A stretch of DNA of 64,000 nucleotides from Rugalucina vietnamica. Its lineage: Eukaryota; Mollusca; Bivalvia; Lucinida; Lucinidae. Made by a program: the position numbers and the translations under genes. The DNA lies in the NCBI GenBank assembly GCA_964017185.1, contig OZ024869.1, positions 67,798,315 through 67,862,314 of the forward strand. The letters are read 5' to 3'. How positions within the stretch are numbered: position 1 is the first letter of the stretch; each line of letters opens with the position of its first letter. Shown one piece after another: positions 10,256 to 21,000 of the stretch. The notes under the pieces are model-generated. The model ran no database searches. It was not told where the DNA came from and worked only from the letters and a program-made list of their open reading frames with translations.

Positions 10256-10760
10256 TAAGCTAAGATGACGAGCTGAGTAAGTAGAGCTGAGTTCGTGCTC
10301 TAATTTGACATGTTACATTGTGTAGATATTGTGTACGTATTTTGGACCGGAAGTATGAAGTATAACTAATAAAAGTCATTTATTGGGTAGTAACGAAAAT
10401 AATGTTTTGCAATTACGGTCAGTGACTGTGTCAAAACGTGCAACTGATGCATTTGTTTATCAAATAAAGCAAATTTATCAAGGAAGAACGGTTAAGGTCA
10501 CCAGCATGCTAAAACAGTTGAAGGGCTTGTCAAAGTTTCTGACTGATTTATTTTCCTCTGAATATATTAAAGCCGTAATTTTATTAAATCAAAGTTCCAC
10601 ACATACAATTGTAAAACGCAGGGTTTGCTGCTGGTTTCATGTTATATGTACATTCACAATGTTTTAGTCAGGATAAACATTAATACTGTCTAATGCATTT
10701 TACTCAGCATCCCCACTTTTAATCTGTGTAAAAGTAAATTTGACGTTTATTTTATTAAAG

Positions 10761-10911
10761 GATTACCTGTGCGGCTTGTCGATGGGAATAGTTCATCATC
10801 TGGTCGCCTCGAGGTTTATACAAATTCGTCATGGAATACTGTCTGCTATAGCTATTTTTCGGAATATAATGCGCGTGCAGTATGCAGCATGTTTGGACTT
10901 GGTAGATTTAA
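10761..10911 (+). CDS. SRCR domain A, first-half exon
   Basis: 151 bp, flanked by a ..ttaaag acceptor and a gtaagt donor. Phase 1 in, phase 2 out. Translates to LPVRLVDGNSSSSGRLEVY then SSWNTVC and ARAVCSMFGLGRF: the N-terminal half of an SRCR domain with two cysteines and the conserved VRLV.G / GRLEVY / VC..FGL pattern. SRCR domains are extracellular ligand-binding modules of scavenger receptors and innate-immunity proteins. The second half follows at 14960. Two-exon encoding with 2+4 cysteines fits group A SRCR domains. The acceptor polypyrimidine tract is weak. Confidence 0.85.
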
Positions 10912-10964
10912 GTAAGTGCATGGTTCAAGGGACGCGAATATTATAACTAGAGGACCAATGGTCC

Positions 10965-13077
10965 TGAAAACGCTCACCTGAAGCCTGATCTTGGAGTATT
11001 AAGTCATAATGAAATGACCTTGACCTTTATCGACTTCATAAGTTGTCTGCATCTGCAAAGTTTCTGGTCGCAGGCTGCAATAGTTTCTAAACCCAGTGAT
11101 TTCTGAGAAAACCATAATTTTAATTTTGATATTTAAATGACCTTGGGCCAAGGTCAAGACATGACCTTGGCCTTCAGTAATTACTTACCTTCATTGACTC
11201 CATTAGTTGTCTGCATCTAGCAACTTTCAGGTCTCAGGCTGCAACAGTTTGTTTTTGCCTTTTCCCATGTAAAAGCCTATATTTCCAAAATTGACCTTGC
11301 CGTAAAATAGGTCAAGGTAATCATAGGGTCATCATTTCAACAAACTATGATGGGCTGGAGTCCCAAATGCTACATACCAAGTTTCATGAAAATTGGCCTG
11401 CCGGTTCTGGAGAAGAAGATTTTTGATGGTTTTTACCATATATGGGCGTGGCGGCCATCTTGGTCATGTGACCTGGATTTCGCGATCAAACTTTCGTCTC
11501 CCCTACCCATGGATGCTCCACATAAAATTTCACTTTGATTGGCAAAGCAGTTTCAGAGAAGAAGATCTTTGAAAAGTGTGTATGAACAACAGACTGGCCA
11601 AGGTCAAGAGATGACCTTGACCTATATTAATCACATACCTACATCTACTCCATTAGTTGTTTGCATCTACCACTTTTCAGGCCTCGGGCTGCAATAGTTT
11701 TCAAAAAATCCATAGTTTTCACTTCTTCTTTTGTAAAAGCCTATGTTTCCAATTTGACCTTGCCATAAAATAGGTCAAGGTCATCCAAGGGTCATCATTT
11801 TATCAAACTAAAATGGGCTGAGGTCCTTGATGTTACATACCAAGTTTCGTGGAAATCGGCCCACCGGTTCTGGAGAAGAAGATTTTTGAGTGGATTTTAC
11901 CATATATGGGCGTGGCGGCCATCTTGATCATGTGACCTGGATTTCGCGATCAAACGTTTGTCTCCCTTACCCATGGATGCTCCACATAAAAATTCACTTT
12001 GATTGGCCAAGCAGTTTCAGAGAAGAAGATCTTTGAAAAGTGTGTATGGACAACAGACTGGCCAAGGTCAAGAGATGTCCTTGACCTATATTAATCACAT
12101 ACCTTCATTTACTCCATTAGCTGTTTGCATCTACCACTTTCCAGGCCTCAGGCTGCAATAGTTTTTAAAAAATCCATAGTTTTCACTTTTTCCTATGTAA
12201 AAGCCTATGTTTCCAAATTTGACCTTGCAGTAAAATAGGTCAAGGTCATCCAAGGGTCATCATTTTATCAAACTATTATGGGCTGACGTCCTTGATGCTA
12301 CATACTAAGTTTCGTGGAAATCGACCCACCGGTTCTGGAGAAGAAGATCTTTGAGTGGTTTTTCCATATATGGGCGTGGCGGCCATCTTGGTCATGTGAC
12401 CTGGATTTCGCGATCAAACTTTTGTCTCCCCTACCCATGGATGCTCCACATAAAATTTCACTTTGATTGGCCAGGCATTTTCAGAGAAGAAGATCTTTGA
12501 AAAGTGTGTATGGACAACAGACTGGCCAAGGTCAAGAGATGACCTTGACCTATATTAATCACATACCTTCATCTACTCCATTAGTTGTTTGCATCTACCA
12601 CTTTTCAGTCCTCGGGCTGCAATAGTTTTCAAAAAATCCATAGTTTTCACTTCTTCCTATGTAAAAGCCTATGTTTCCAATTTGACCTTGCCGTAAAATA
12701 GGTCAAGGTCATCCAATGGTCATCATTTTATCAAACTATGATGGGCTGAGGTCTTCGGTGCTACATACCCAGTTTCGTGGAAATCGGCCCACCGGTTCCG
12801 GAGAAGAAGATTTTTGAACGGTTTTTACCATATATGGGCGTGGCGGCCATCTTGGTCATGTGACCTAGATTTCGCGAGCAAAATTGAAATGCCATTACCC
12901 AAGGAGGCTCCACATAAAATTTCAACTAGATCGGTCGAGCGGTTTCAGAGAAGAACATCTTTGAAATTGTGGACGACGACGACGGACGGACGGACGCCGG
13001 ACGACGGACGCCGGACGGACGCCGGATCATGGCTATCCTATTAGCTCACCTTGCGAGCCTTCGGCTCAGGTGAGCTA
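10965..13077 (+). repeat. Array of ~464-bp repeats with AGCTCACC hairpin terminus
   Basis: Four units: the word GACCTTGC(C)GTAAAATAGG recurs at about 11293, 11756, 12221 and 12684 (spacing 463-465). Each unit has 'tatgggcgtggcggccatct', 'ctggagaagaagat' and 'ccatggatgctccacat'. The right end carries GACGGACGCCGGA words, then a hairpin TTAGCTCACC...GGTGAGCTAA at 13043-13077; the left end begins near 10971 with a degenerate GCTCACCTGA. It lies in the intron between the two halves of SRCR domain A. No coding. Confidence 0.85.
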
Positions 13078-13079
13078 AT

Positions 13080-14214
13080 TATCTCCCCAATGGAAAGCAT
13101 TTTGTAACTTTGTAGTAGGTTGAAGCTTGATGGAGGACTTCTTTGTTGGGGAAGAGTCATCTTGCTCTTACACGCATGTACCTGTTGGAACGTTGCATGG
13201 TGTTTTACCCAGTACCTTTTTTCCCATCTGATGTCTTCAATAGTAATTTACCTGATACTCAGTCTCACAAGATGAGTTTACAGTTCATCCATGCTCAGAC
13301 GTCCGTCTATCCTTCAACAGTATTATTCTCCTCAGAGCCGCCCAGACAATCAAATTCTACTTTTAGTTGAGCGCCCTTAAAGTCACGTCAATAAGCAAAA
13401 TTCTCTCGATGTAGACTTGCGTTTCATTGCGAAAAAAATAATTTTGTTTGATTGATTCAGTATTGCTTTGCTTCCGAGTCAAAAGCTATAACCGTGTCGG
13501 GACGTTCGTGTGGCATTTCACCATTCAAAAACTTTTTTAAAAAAGTGATAAACCCCATAGACAGACTGACAGACAAGCGCAAAGCAATATGTTAAGGGGG
13601 GGGGGGGGGCATAAAAAGGAATATAAATGGTTCAGCCCACATTCTTATATATGGTTCTACAAACATTCTTATCAAATACCCTTAGTAATATTTCTTTCAA
13701 ACTGGCATTATATATCTTGGACTCAAGCTCTATAAAGTGTATTTGAAAGTGACTTTTTGGTGACATTTGGTGACTTATTTAACAGCAGGAACAACTTTGG
13801 CCACAGAATGGGCTGGTCGGTTCCCAAACGCAGCAATCGTCAATCCTTTGTCTCTTTAGGAAGGAATTTGGCACATTTTAAACATATTAAAAGAAAAAAG
13901 TCTAGGTTTGGGTGCTAAACATCGCAATGTAGATTTTTTCTCAATTCAGTTGCAGTTATTTACTACAGTGGACTAAAGTACTGTCGATCAACCGGTTGTA
14001 TGAAAGCAATCAGTAAGCTGATTGTTTCAACTTGGTGTAAACCTGTTTTTAAACTAGTTTTTAAACTTGTTTTTAAACTTATTTGTAAATGTATTGTAAT
14101 TTTGTTCTATGCTGGATACAACTCAGTTTGGAATGTAAGTAACACTTCTTTCCGTATTTGATTAGATTAAGTGACACCAAACGTGCATTTTGTATAGAAA
14201 TAAGAGTGTGTTTG
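13080..14214. other. Unassigned intron sequence
   Basis: Intron of SRCR domain A. Holds a G tract at 13596-13609 and a short 'tttttaaac(t)' run at 14045-14085. No exon with both splice sites and a plausible frame was found. Confidence 0.45.
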
Positions 14215-14759
14215 AGGTTAAGTTTCTAAAAGTTATTCAGGTGATCTACTCCTCAGCCCAAACCAGTATACCAAACATGAAGGTTCTAGCTCAAATACGT
14301 TATGAGATTTCTCGCACACAAGATTTCTGTACATTACACAGAAAAGGGGCACAACACCGATTGAAAAAAAAAAACAAAAAAAAAAAAAAAAAAAAAAAAA
14401 AAACGGGTCAACTATTTTAATGACGATCTGTATATGAGATTTCACAATCCTAGCATTCACCGTTCGAAAGTTTTCAATTTCACAGATAAGTTGAAATAGC
14501 GAACAGAATTCCGTTATTTTGTCGTAATTCGAGGTCATGTTCTCAAAAGTTATTCGGGTGATCTACTTCTCAGCCCAAATATTAAATATGAAGGCTCTTG
14601 CTCAAACACTTTTGTGATTCTTGCACACAATATTCAAGATTCTAAAAAAATCAAAGGGACATAACTCAGAAAAAGAACACGACTGGGACATAAAAATATG
14701 GATCAACTACTTTTCCATACGCATATGAAATTTCAAAATCCTACCTTTTACCATTCAAA

Positions 14760-14760
<1 letters not shown>
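14215..14760 (+). repeat. Two units of a ~316-bp tandem repeat, with poly-A and poly-T
   Basis: 'aaagttattc(a/g)ggtgatctact' recurs at about 14229 and 14545, followed by 'tctcagcccaaa' and a '(c/g)ctc(a)aaa.ac' block. The same unit, interrupted by other elements, recurs at 46030-46166, 47672-47795 and 51879-52010. A poly-A tract (about 14363-14403) interrupts unit one; poly-T at 14763-14795 follows unit two. Confidence 0.75.
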
Positions 14761-14798
<38 letters not shown>

Positions 14799-14959
14799 TG
14801 ACTTACCAAAAGACGACTGAAAGGCAAGCCCAAAGCCATATGCCTTCCCATGTTTTCCAAAGTTGGTGGCATAAAGAGGGGAGCCACGCATGATTTGTAG
14901 AAAAAAAGTTATAGTTGTTGTTTGTGTTTTGCTATTCTTAAAATGATACTATTTTGCAG

Positions 14960-15126
14960 CTTACCACAACTATATACCAGCAGTATGTATGGACATGGAA
15001 GTGGAACCATCAGTGAACTCATTTGGTCTTGTAATTACAACAGCGATGACCTGCTGAAGTGCAATAAACGCCTTCGATATAGCTACGAGTTTTGTTATTA
15101 CAACAGCGATGTTGGAATAGATTGTG
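14960..15126 (+). CDS. SRCR domain A, second-half exon
   Basis: 167 bp after a strong pyrimidine/TTTTGCAG acceptor; phase 2 in, phase 1 out. Translates to YTSSMYGHGSGTISELIWSC, then DDLLKC, YEFC and DVGIDC: the C-terminal half of the SRCR domain with its four cysteines and the usual terminal VG(V/I)DC. Donor is GTATTA, weaker than the gtaagt seen elsewhere. The next exon begins only 218 bp away with the compatible phase. Confidence 0.88.
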
Positions 15127-15344
15127 GTATTATTTTTATTTTCGACCATTAATTTTATTCAAGTTTATAAATACAATGTAACAGTCTTTATAAAGAAAGA
15201 AGCGATATTTTGTTTTCGTTTCAAGTCTTCCTTCACTTTTCTTAAATGCAGATAAGTTGCATGTATTTAAAGTCCAGCCGACGGCCTAGATCACAAAAAA
15301 AAAAACAAAAAAAAAACACTTTTTAAAAATTAGTTTTTTTGCAG

Positions 15345-15492
15345 GCCCCCCATATCGACTAGTTCACAAGAGTGGTTCTTACAAAGGTGGATTATTAGAG
15401 ATATATAACGGGCACAGTTGGGAAAGGGTGTGTTATTCGCGCTTCCATACGGACGATGCAAGTGTCGTTTGTAGAGCGCTCGGATTTTCACG
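15345..15492 (+). CDS. SRCR domain B, first-half exon
   Basis: 148 bp, acceptor TTTTTTTGCAG, donor gtgagt; phase 1 in, phase 2 out. Reads PPYRLVHKSGSYKGGLLEIY, then WERVC and DASVVCRALGFSR. Two cysteines in the expected positions. Compared with domain C the WGT(I/V)C motif is diverged (WERVC), so it may be a more divergent domain. Its second half is not found until 26888, an intron of 11.4 kb. Confidence 0.86.
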
Positions 15493-15689
15493 GTGAGTTG
15501 TTGCTTGTATCAACGATTCAAAAGTGTTGAATTGAAGATAATAAATTTAACAAATACTTACATGGGAATCAACTTATAACATAATTAGGCTTTCAACCAA
15601 AAAGGCTGTTCTGTTCGTCAGGTATACATGTCTGTGAAATGTATACTCCTTAAACCCCATTTTGTTCAGAAAAATAAAAATAAAACTGA

Positions 15690-15785
15690 TATCCTTTAAG
15701 AACAGTGAGCATATTAATGAGAAAAGAGATGGGCCATACCGCGGTTTCGGCTACTTAAGCCTCCTCAGTGATCCTTTAAATTAGG
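15690..15785. repeat. Dispersed repeat shared with 35.2 kb
   Basis: 'gagatgggccataccgcggt' and 'tcggctacttaagcctc' are found in reverse complement at 35235-35300. Confidence 0.7.
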
Positions 15786-15914
15786 CAAAATGGAGCCAAG
15801 AGAACTTGATACTGTAATTTTGCAACTTTTAGCAGGATAGTCGATACAAAGACTAGTATTATCCAACTAGGGCCAAATATATAGAACGTTGGTTAGAAAA
15901 TATATCTAAACCCA

Positions 15915-16080
15915 TAATGAATTTCTGATTTCTCAGAATACCCTCGATGATCTCAAAGGACCAAAACAGAAATATAATCTGCACTATAGATGATGTATGG
16001 GGAGACTTTTTAGGGCCGCCACACGGCACAATACCAGCTGCAGTAATAGCAAATAAAAATAAAACTGATATCCTTTAAGG
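15915..16080 (-). repeat. Fragment of the 374-bp repeat family
   Basis: 'agggccgccacacggcacaa' and 'cagctgcagtaatagcaaata' match the 45620-45680 copy and, in reverse, the 28390-28480 copy. Confidence 0.7.
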
Positions 16081-16725
16081 TGGATCGATACCATTTTTTG
16101 CTGATTAATAAATCTATAAATTATAGACAGTTTAAAATACAGGTGGAATGCTACTCAAAAAGCAAAATATTTGTGCGGATATCCATGCTTTTTTAAAAGT
16201 TACGGATTTTCAAAATTGAGAAAAATAGACTTTTTGAAATATTTTCAATTTCATTTTTCACGGAATTGATCTGAAATTGGTAAACGGAATGTGTTTTAAA
16301 CTGTAAGTGTAATCATAAATTACTTGCCAAATAACAAAATTGAAAGGTAAAAATGAATATATGCATTCTAGGGCAAAATATATTTTTTTGCAGAAACAAA
16401 AACATTTTTTTTTCAAACTTTTGAATATATATATCTAGTACATCTCCTAGAATATACATAGAATAACAAAAAGAGATTTTTAAAAAGGAGAATGATTATC
16501 AAAAAAGATAATGCATAACTTGATATGTCTTTCCACGCTTTTTAAGTTGCTATAAGCATTTTCCCACACCCACCCATTTCAAAGATGCATATCCCGGCGT
16601 AAAATCAAATCTTATAAAAACTTTTCAAAACTATTTTTAAAGCTTGTGATGTATGGATGCTTAGATTCAAAACTTGCCAATGTGATGATACCAAAATTAT
16701 TAAATCCTGATGAATATAAGATGAG
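16081..16725. other. Unassigned intron sequence
   Basis: AT-rich interior of the SRCR domain B intron, with no ORF or repeat I can assign. Confidence 0.4.
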
Positions 16726-16728
16726 ATA

Positions 16729-17000
16729 CATTATGAAAACATGCCCATGTACTATGCACATTTTTTTCTTAAGTTGTAAAAATTTCAGCAGATTTTTTTT
16801 GATATTTTTCTTATTTTTGCTCCAAACAATGATTGTGGGTACACGTTAGAACCGCCTTGGCGAGGCGGTTCTAACGAGTACTCACAATCTATGTTTTGGA
16901 GCAAAAAATAAGAAAAATAGGTATACCCCTGTATACCCCAGTTTTACTATAAAAAAGTGGGGTTCAAGGGGGTATACATTACACTGACATGTTTTCCTGA
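16729..17000. mobile_element. Palindromic MITE, copy 1
   Basis: Outer inverted ends GAAAACATGCCCATG and its complement-like GACATGTTTTCC. The inner perfect palindrome CGTTAGAACCGCC(TC/TTGGC)GAGGCGGTTCTAACG is extended by 'ttttgctcc' / 'ggagcaaaaa' arms. Same family at 20000-20150 (damaged), 28800-29090, 32765-33023 and 52286-52590. No coding; would fold into a long hairpin. Confidence 0.85.
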
Positions 17001-17518
17001 TGAAAGGCCCAAACCATCACTTGTCGTACATCGCGATCATATAGTCCGGACAAGTAGTATGCTATAGTTACATTTTTTAAAAGCTTAAACTTAAATGTAA
17101 AAAATAGTATTTCCCTTTCAATACCGGCTTAATCTGAGTCAGACGAGGCCTTCTAGTTATATAATTTAAAACATATGTTGAATTATTAATACATTTGAAA
17201 TAAAAAAAATAAATAAATAAATAAAAATTAAAAATAAAATAAAATAAATAAGCAATTTCGATGCATTTTCGTATTCCATTCTTTTTCATTCTATTGATGG
17301 GATGTGCAAATTTCTTCTACCATATTAGTTTCATCACACTATATGTAGTGTATATTAAATCATACAAATTTTACAAGAACCAAATAACGATAACTCTTGC
17401 TTTTTGAGCGCATTACAGTTGTCTTAATATTTGTGACTATCGAAACCCCTTAAGAGCAGTGAGCATAATAATGAGCATTAATATTAAACCTGGGCTTTGC
17501 AGGGGTACAGTACTAGTA

Positions 17519-19036
17519 CAGTCAGCGTGATGTTTATATCCCTCACGCTTACGAACGTGGAATCTCGCATGTCACGTGACTTTTGTCCGTGGATTTTGCG
17601 TTGAATAAGCGTGGATTTTGCGTGAGTTTTGCGAGGAAGTAGCGTGAGTTTTGCGTGGAGTTTGGACATGAAACGTGAAACTGCTTAAGTGTAGCGTGAA
17701 ACGAAACGTGGAAAGGATTAGGAGAGTTGCGTGAGATATCTACAGTCCCACGCTCGCTCACGCTTTCCACGTTCGTTTCACGCTCAGGAAAAAGGGACAT
17801 GAAGAAAGTGATTATTTTCACTTTTTATATATATGTACATGTCTCTTGTCAACCATAATAAAAGCAGTGAAGTCATTTCCGCCGCTGAAAGTCAGGAATT
17901 TTGCCGTGTACGGACATGTACATGTACTAATCTGTATGGTGTGTCACAAAGAAAAAAAGAAGACACGCGCAAACGTAGTTTTTGTTTGTATTTTCTATAC
18001 TTTCTTTTGTTTTCGTTTTTTAACTTATTTTTCCTTTTTTGTTTTTCTAAAGTTTCAAATCTCAAAGATATGCTTGCATTTTATCACTTATCACACAAAC
18101 TGAATTGTGTGTTTGTTTGATTAGGGTAATTTATAAATTTATGCACCAAATTAGATCTGTTAGTTATAACTTAGAGGCTATGTCGCTTATTAATCCTGTG
18201 TACAATAATTGTGCCGATACAAGAATAAAGAATACCTTGATTTTGTTGACTTTGGTAAATGCTTGAAAGATAAAAGAACAGGTTAAAGGGAATCAGAATT
18301 CTCGCAGGGCATTGTACCGACTCTTAAGATGAAATTAAGATGATTTAATTGCATGTAAATTTTATTGCAACGTGCATCGTAATTTATGATTAAATGATAC
18401 ATGTACATGTAGCAAGGTGCTTGAACCGTATTACATGTAGGTCGAGCTTTAATTGACGTTGGGCATCTTAGAAAATACGAAAGACGCAAAGACGCTGCCA
18501 AATAATATTTAAACGTGCAAATTTTGTCATCACTTAATCTACGATGATAATTGAATCAATACTGAATAACGTATTGTTCAGACTGCAACTCGTCAAAACA
18601 TGCGTATGTATTTACGTACATGCGCTTTGTCGTACAAGTGTATGTTTTTTACAGGTTTACCGTCATCATAGTTACTTAATTGCCGTCATTGTACTAAAGA
18701 TTAATAAATAAATACATATAATATATTTAATTTGGTCACAAAACTTTAACAATTTTATCCTTTTGAACAAGACGAAACGATAATCCTTTTCTCGCATGTC
18801 TCTTAATCCTTTCCACGCTTCTTTTCCTTAATGAACGTGGAAAACGTGAGCAAGCGTGGAACTGCTTATATCTCACGCAACTCACACGCTTCTTGTGAGG
18901 AATAAACGTGGACATAGCGTGGAACAAGCGTGGATTTTGCGAGGAATGAGCGAGGGTTTTGCGTGGGTTTTGCGTGGAACGTAATCCTTTTCTCTTTCGT
19001 GCGTGAGCGCGAAGGGTATAAACATCACGCTGACTG
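17519..19036. mobile_element. TIR element with TA flanks and GCGTGGA/TTCCACGC words
   Basis: Ends CAGTCAGCGTGATGTTTATA (17519) and TATAAACATCACGCTGACTG (ends 19036) are exact inverse copies, flanked by TA on both sides. Inner 250-bp zones next to each end are dense in GCGTGGATTTTGCGTGAG-type words and their complements. The middle (17820-18770) is unrelated AT-rich sequence with no recognisable transposase. TA flanks would suit Tc1/mariner-like or Kolobok-like targets; class is unresolved. Confidence 0.8.
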
Positions 19037-19039
19037 TAC

Positions 19040-19995
19040 TGTATATCAATTTTTTCATATTTTTGCTCCATATATAAATACGTGGATTATCCAATAATGA
19101 ATGGGACTTTTTGAATTATTTCTATGTAAATAAAATTAGCTTATTGTGAATATCTTGTTATCATTGCCCAATGTATAATGTGCAAACAACACACTGGTTG
19201 AAATTCACATGGTTAGCAATAAGAGAATGTGAGTTAAATGTCCTTGGCCATGTGGTACTTATGCACATAATATGGGTTGCCATGGCAACTGGTGATTAAA
19301 ATTTCCAATCATGGCCCACTGTTATTTATAGTGTTCATAACTAGCTTAATGCTCTGCAAATATCACTTAATACATACAGCTTATAACTTAAATAGGGTGA
19401 GCATTTTTGCGAGAAAAGTTGGGTTCTAGTTGCTAAAAATATCAATAACTTTGGGGGTAGGGGTGAGAAATATCTTATAACCTGAGTATGCATGACACCA
19501 TAAATTGTTTTTAACTTTAAACTGATCAATTATGGGAACAATATTGCAACTGAATTTCAAAAGGGACACCTGACCCTTTCGTTTTATGTTGCCTAGCAAC
19601 GATAGAATTCGAAAAAGGCTAAAAGCTAGAATTCATGCTGAAAAAACATACCTCGATCACTAGAGCAAGACTGACCGAAGAAACGATTTCAGAGATTAAT
19701 GTTAACACAGACAATACTCAATTATTATAAGATACCGTTTTTTAAAATTTGTGACACAGCTAGATTTAAAGAGACTACGTTTGTTCGAAAGAGCAAATGG
19801 TGGCCATAGGCACTGCACGAGTGGTTCTTAAATAACCATAGCAACCAAAGTTAATTAGCAAATTTGATAAAACACGCTTCGTAGAGAGATCAGACGTGTA
19901 TCTAGTGAAAGAAAGTGGTTAACTTGAGCCAGTCAATAAGGTTTATAAGACAAGAGTAAAGTCTCAATCATTATTGGATCATCCTCGTAGCGGGT
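19040..19995. other. Unassigned intron sequence
   Basis: Interior of the SRCR domain B intron; no supported feature. Confidence 0.4.
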
Positions 19996-19999
19996 ACTC

Positions 20000-20110
20000 G
20001 TTAGAACCGCACCGCCAATGCCATTCTAACGTTAACATATACCCACAATCTATGTTTGGAGCAACAATAAGAAAAAAAAATCTACTGCAAATTTTATTTT
20101 TTTAGAACTT
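20000..20110. mobile_element. Palindromic MITE, damaged copy
   Basis: 'actcgttagaaccgc' and 'acccacaatctatgtttgga' match the MITE family, but the central palindrome is mutated and one arm is lost. Confidence 0.65.
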
Positions 20111-20242
20111 AGAAAAAAGCTGATTATTACATGGACATATTTTCGTGACTTTCTTTAAACTAACCATTATTAAACTATGTTGTTTCGCTTATGATTCCGA
20201 TGGTCTTAATTTCAGACAAAGATATGTCGAGGTTCGGTAAAA

Positions 20243-20252
20243 TTATATAAAT
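20243..20252 (+). promoter_or_regulatory. Possible TATA box
   Basis: 'tatataaat' sits about 40 bases before the ATG of the possible signal-peptide exon at 20290. AT-rich DNA gives such strings by chance, so this counts only together with that exon. Confidence 0.25.
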
Positions 20253-20289
20253 GGCATAACAAAAAACAAAGCAGATTGTTAGATCTAGA

Positions 20290-20405
20290 ATGGTTACAGC
20301 GTCTGATAAAGCAAGAGAAAATCAAGTCATGGAAAAGTATGCTCACCCAGCAATGGTGGTTTATTGCGCTTGTATAATTATGCTACATGTATCACAATGT
20401 ACAGG
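20290..20405 (+). CDS. Possible first exon with signal peptide
   Basis: Open frame from ATG ending with codon one base into a phase-1 donor (aca g|gtatcg). A second in-frame ATG starts MEKYAHPAMVVYCACIIMLH, a short charged start and hydrophobic core followed by VSQC, like a signal peptide. Phase 1 out matches the acceptor phase of first-half SRCR exons, such as the one at 29226. The donor is weak, no transcript evidence exists, and the next downstream SRCR exon (26888) has the wrong phase. An alternative first exon is possible but unproven. Confidence 0.3.
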
Positions 20406-21000
20406 TATCGAGTTTGGAATTGGCATACTTATAGCTCTGTCACAGAACATGCAATACAGAAGCACTCGGTAATGAATCCTATTATCAATACGGTATGTAA
20501 CCGTTTAAACACCTTAGTTGCATAAATGGTTCAAACGACTTGATTATTGATGGTACGATCGATATGGATATTTGGATCAAACAAAATCTGAATCAATAAA
20601 CTGTCGTGAAAACTGCAGCTACACGTAGTGAATTTCATCGGATACGAAAATTTAAGAAGTTCTTTACTGGCCGTTGCCTTGCATTTCTTCTCAATTTGTT
20701 ATGTCTGCTTCTGTGTGGGTTTGCCATTCACTGTTTCGGTCGGCGTTATCGGATGGCTGACAAATGCTTGCTACTTTGCCCCTCATGCTTGTTGATACAT
20801 TTTATTGATGTCCTGTGTTGTCGTTCTTTCCCGTCTGGTGTCTGGAATGTGATTTCAAAATTTTATTTCCCCGATTTCTGAATATTCTGTTCTTTCATAA
20901 GATAATGCGGTCTGGATTCGATCTGAGACATATGATAAGTAATGGACAACGGCATGGATCGTACAGTACAGCTACGTGTCAGAATAACATACCCCTGCAA

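Noticed and set aside
20606-20881. 91-codon Cys/Leu-rich ORF downstream of the possible first exon
   Set aside because: No similarity to SRCR or any family I know, no splice-site agreement, and its end overlaps the next short ORF; likely chance.
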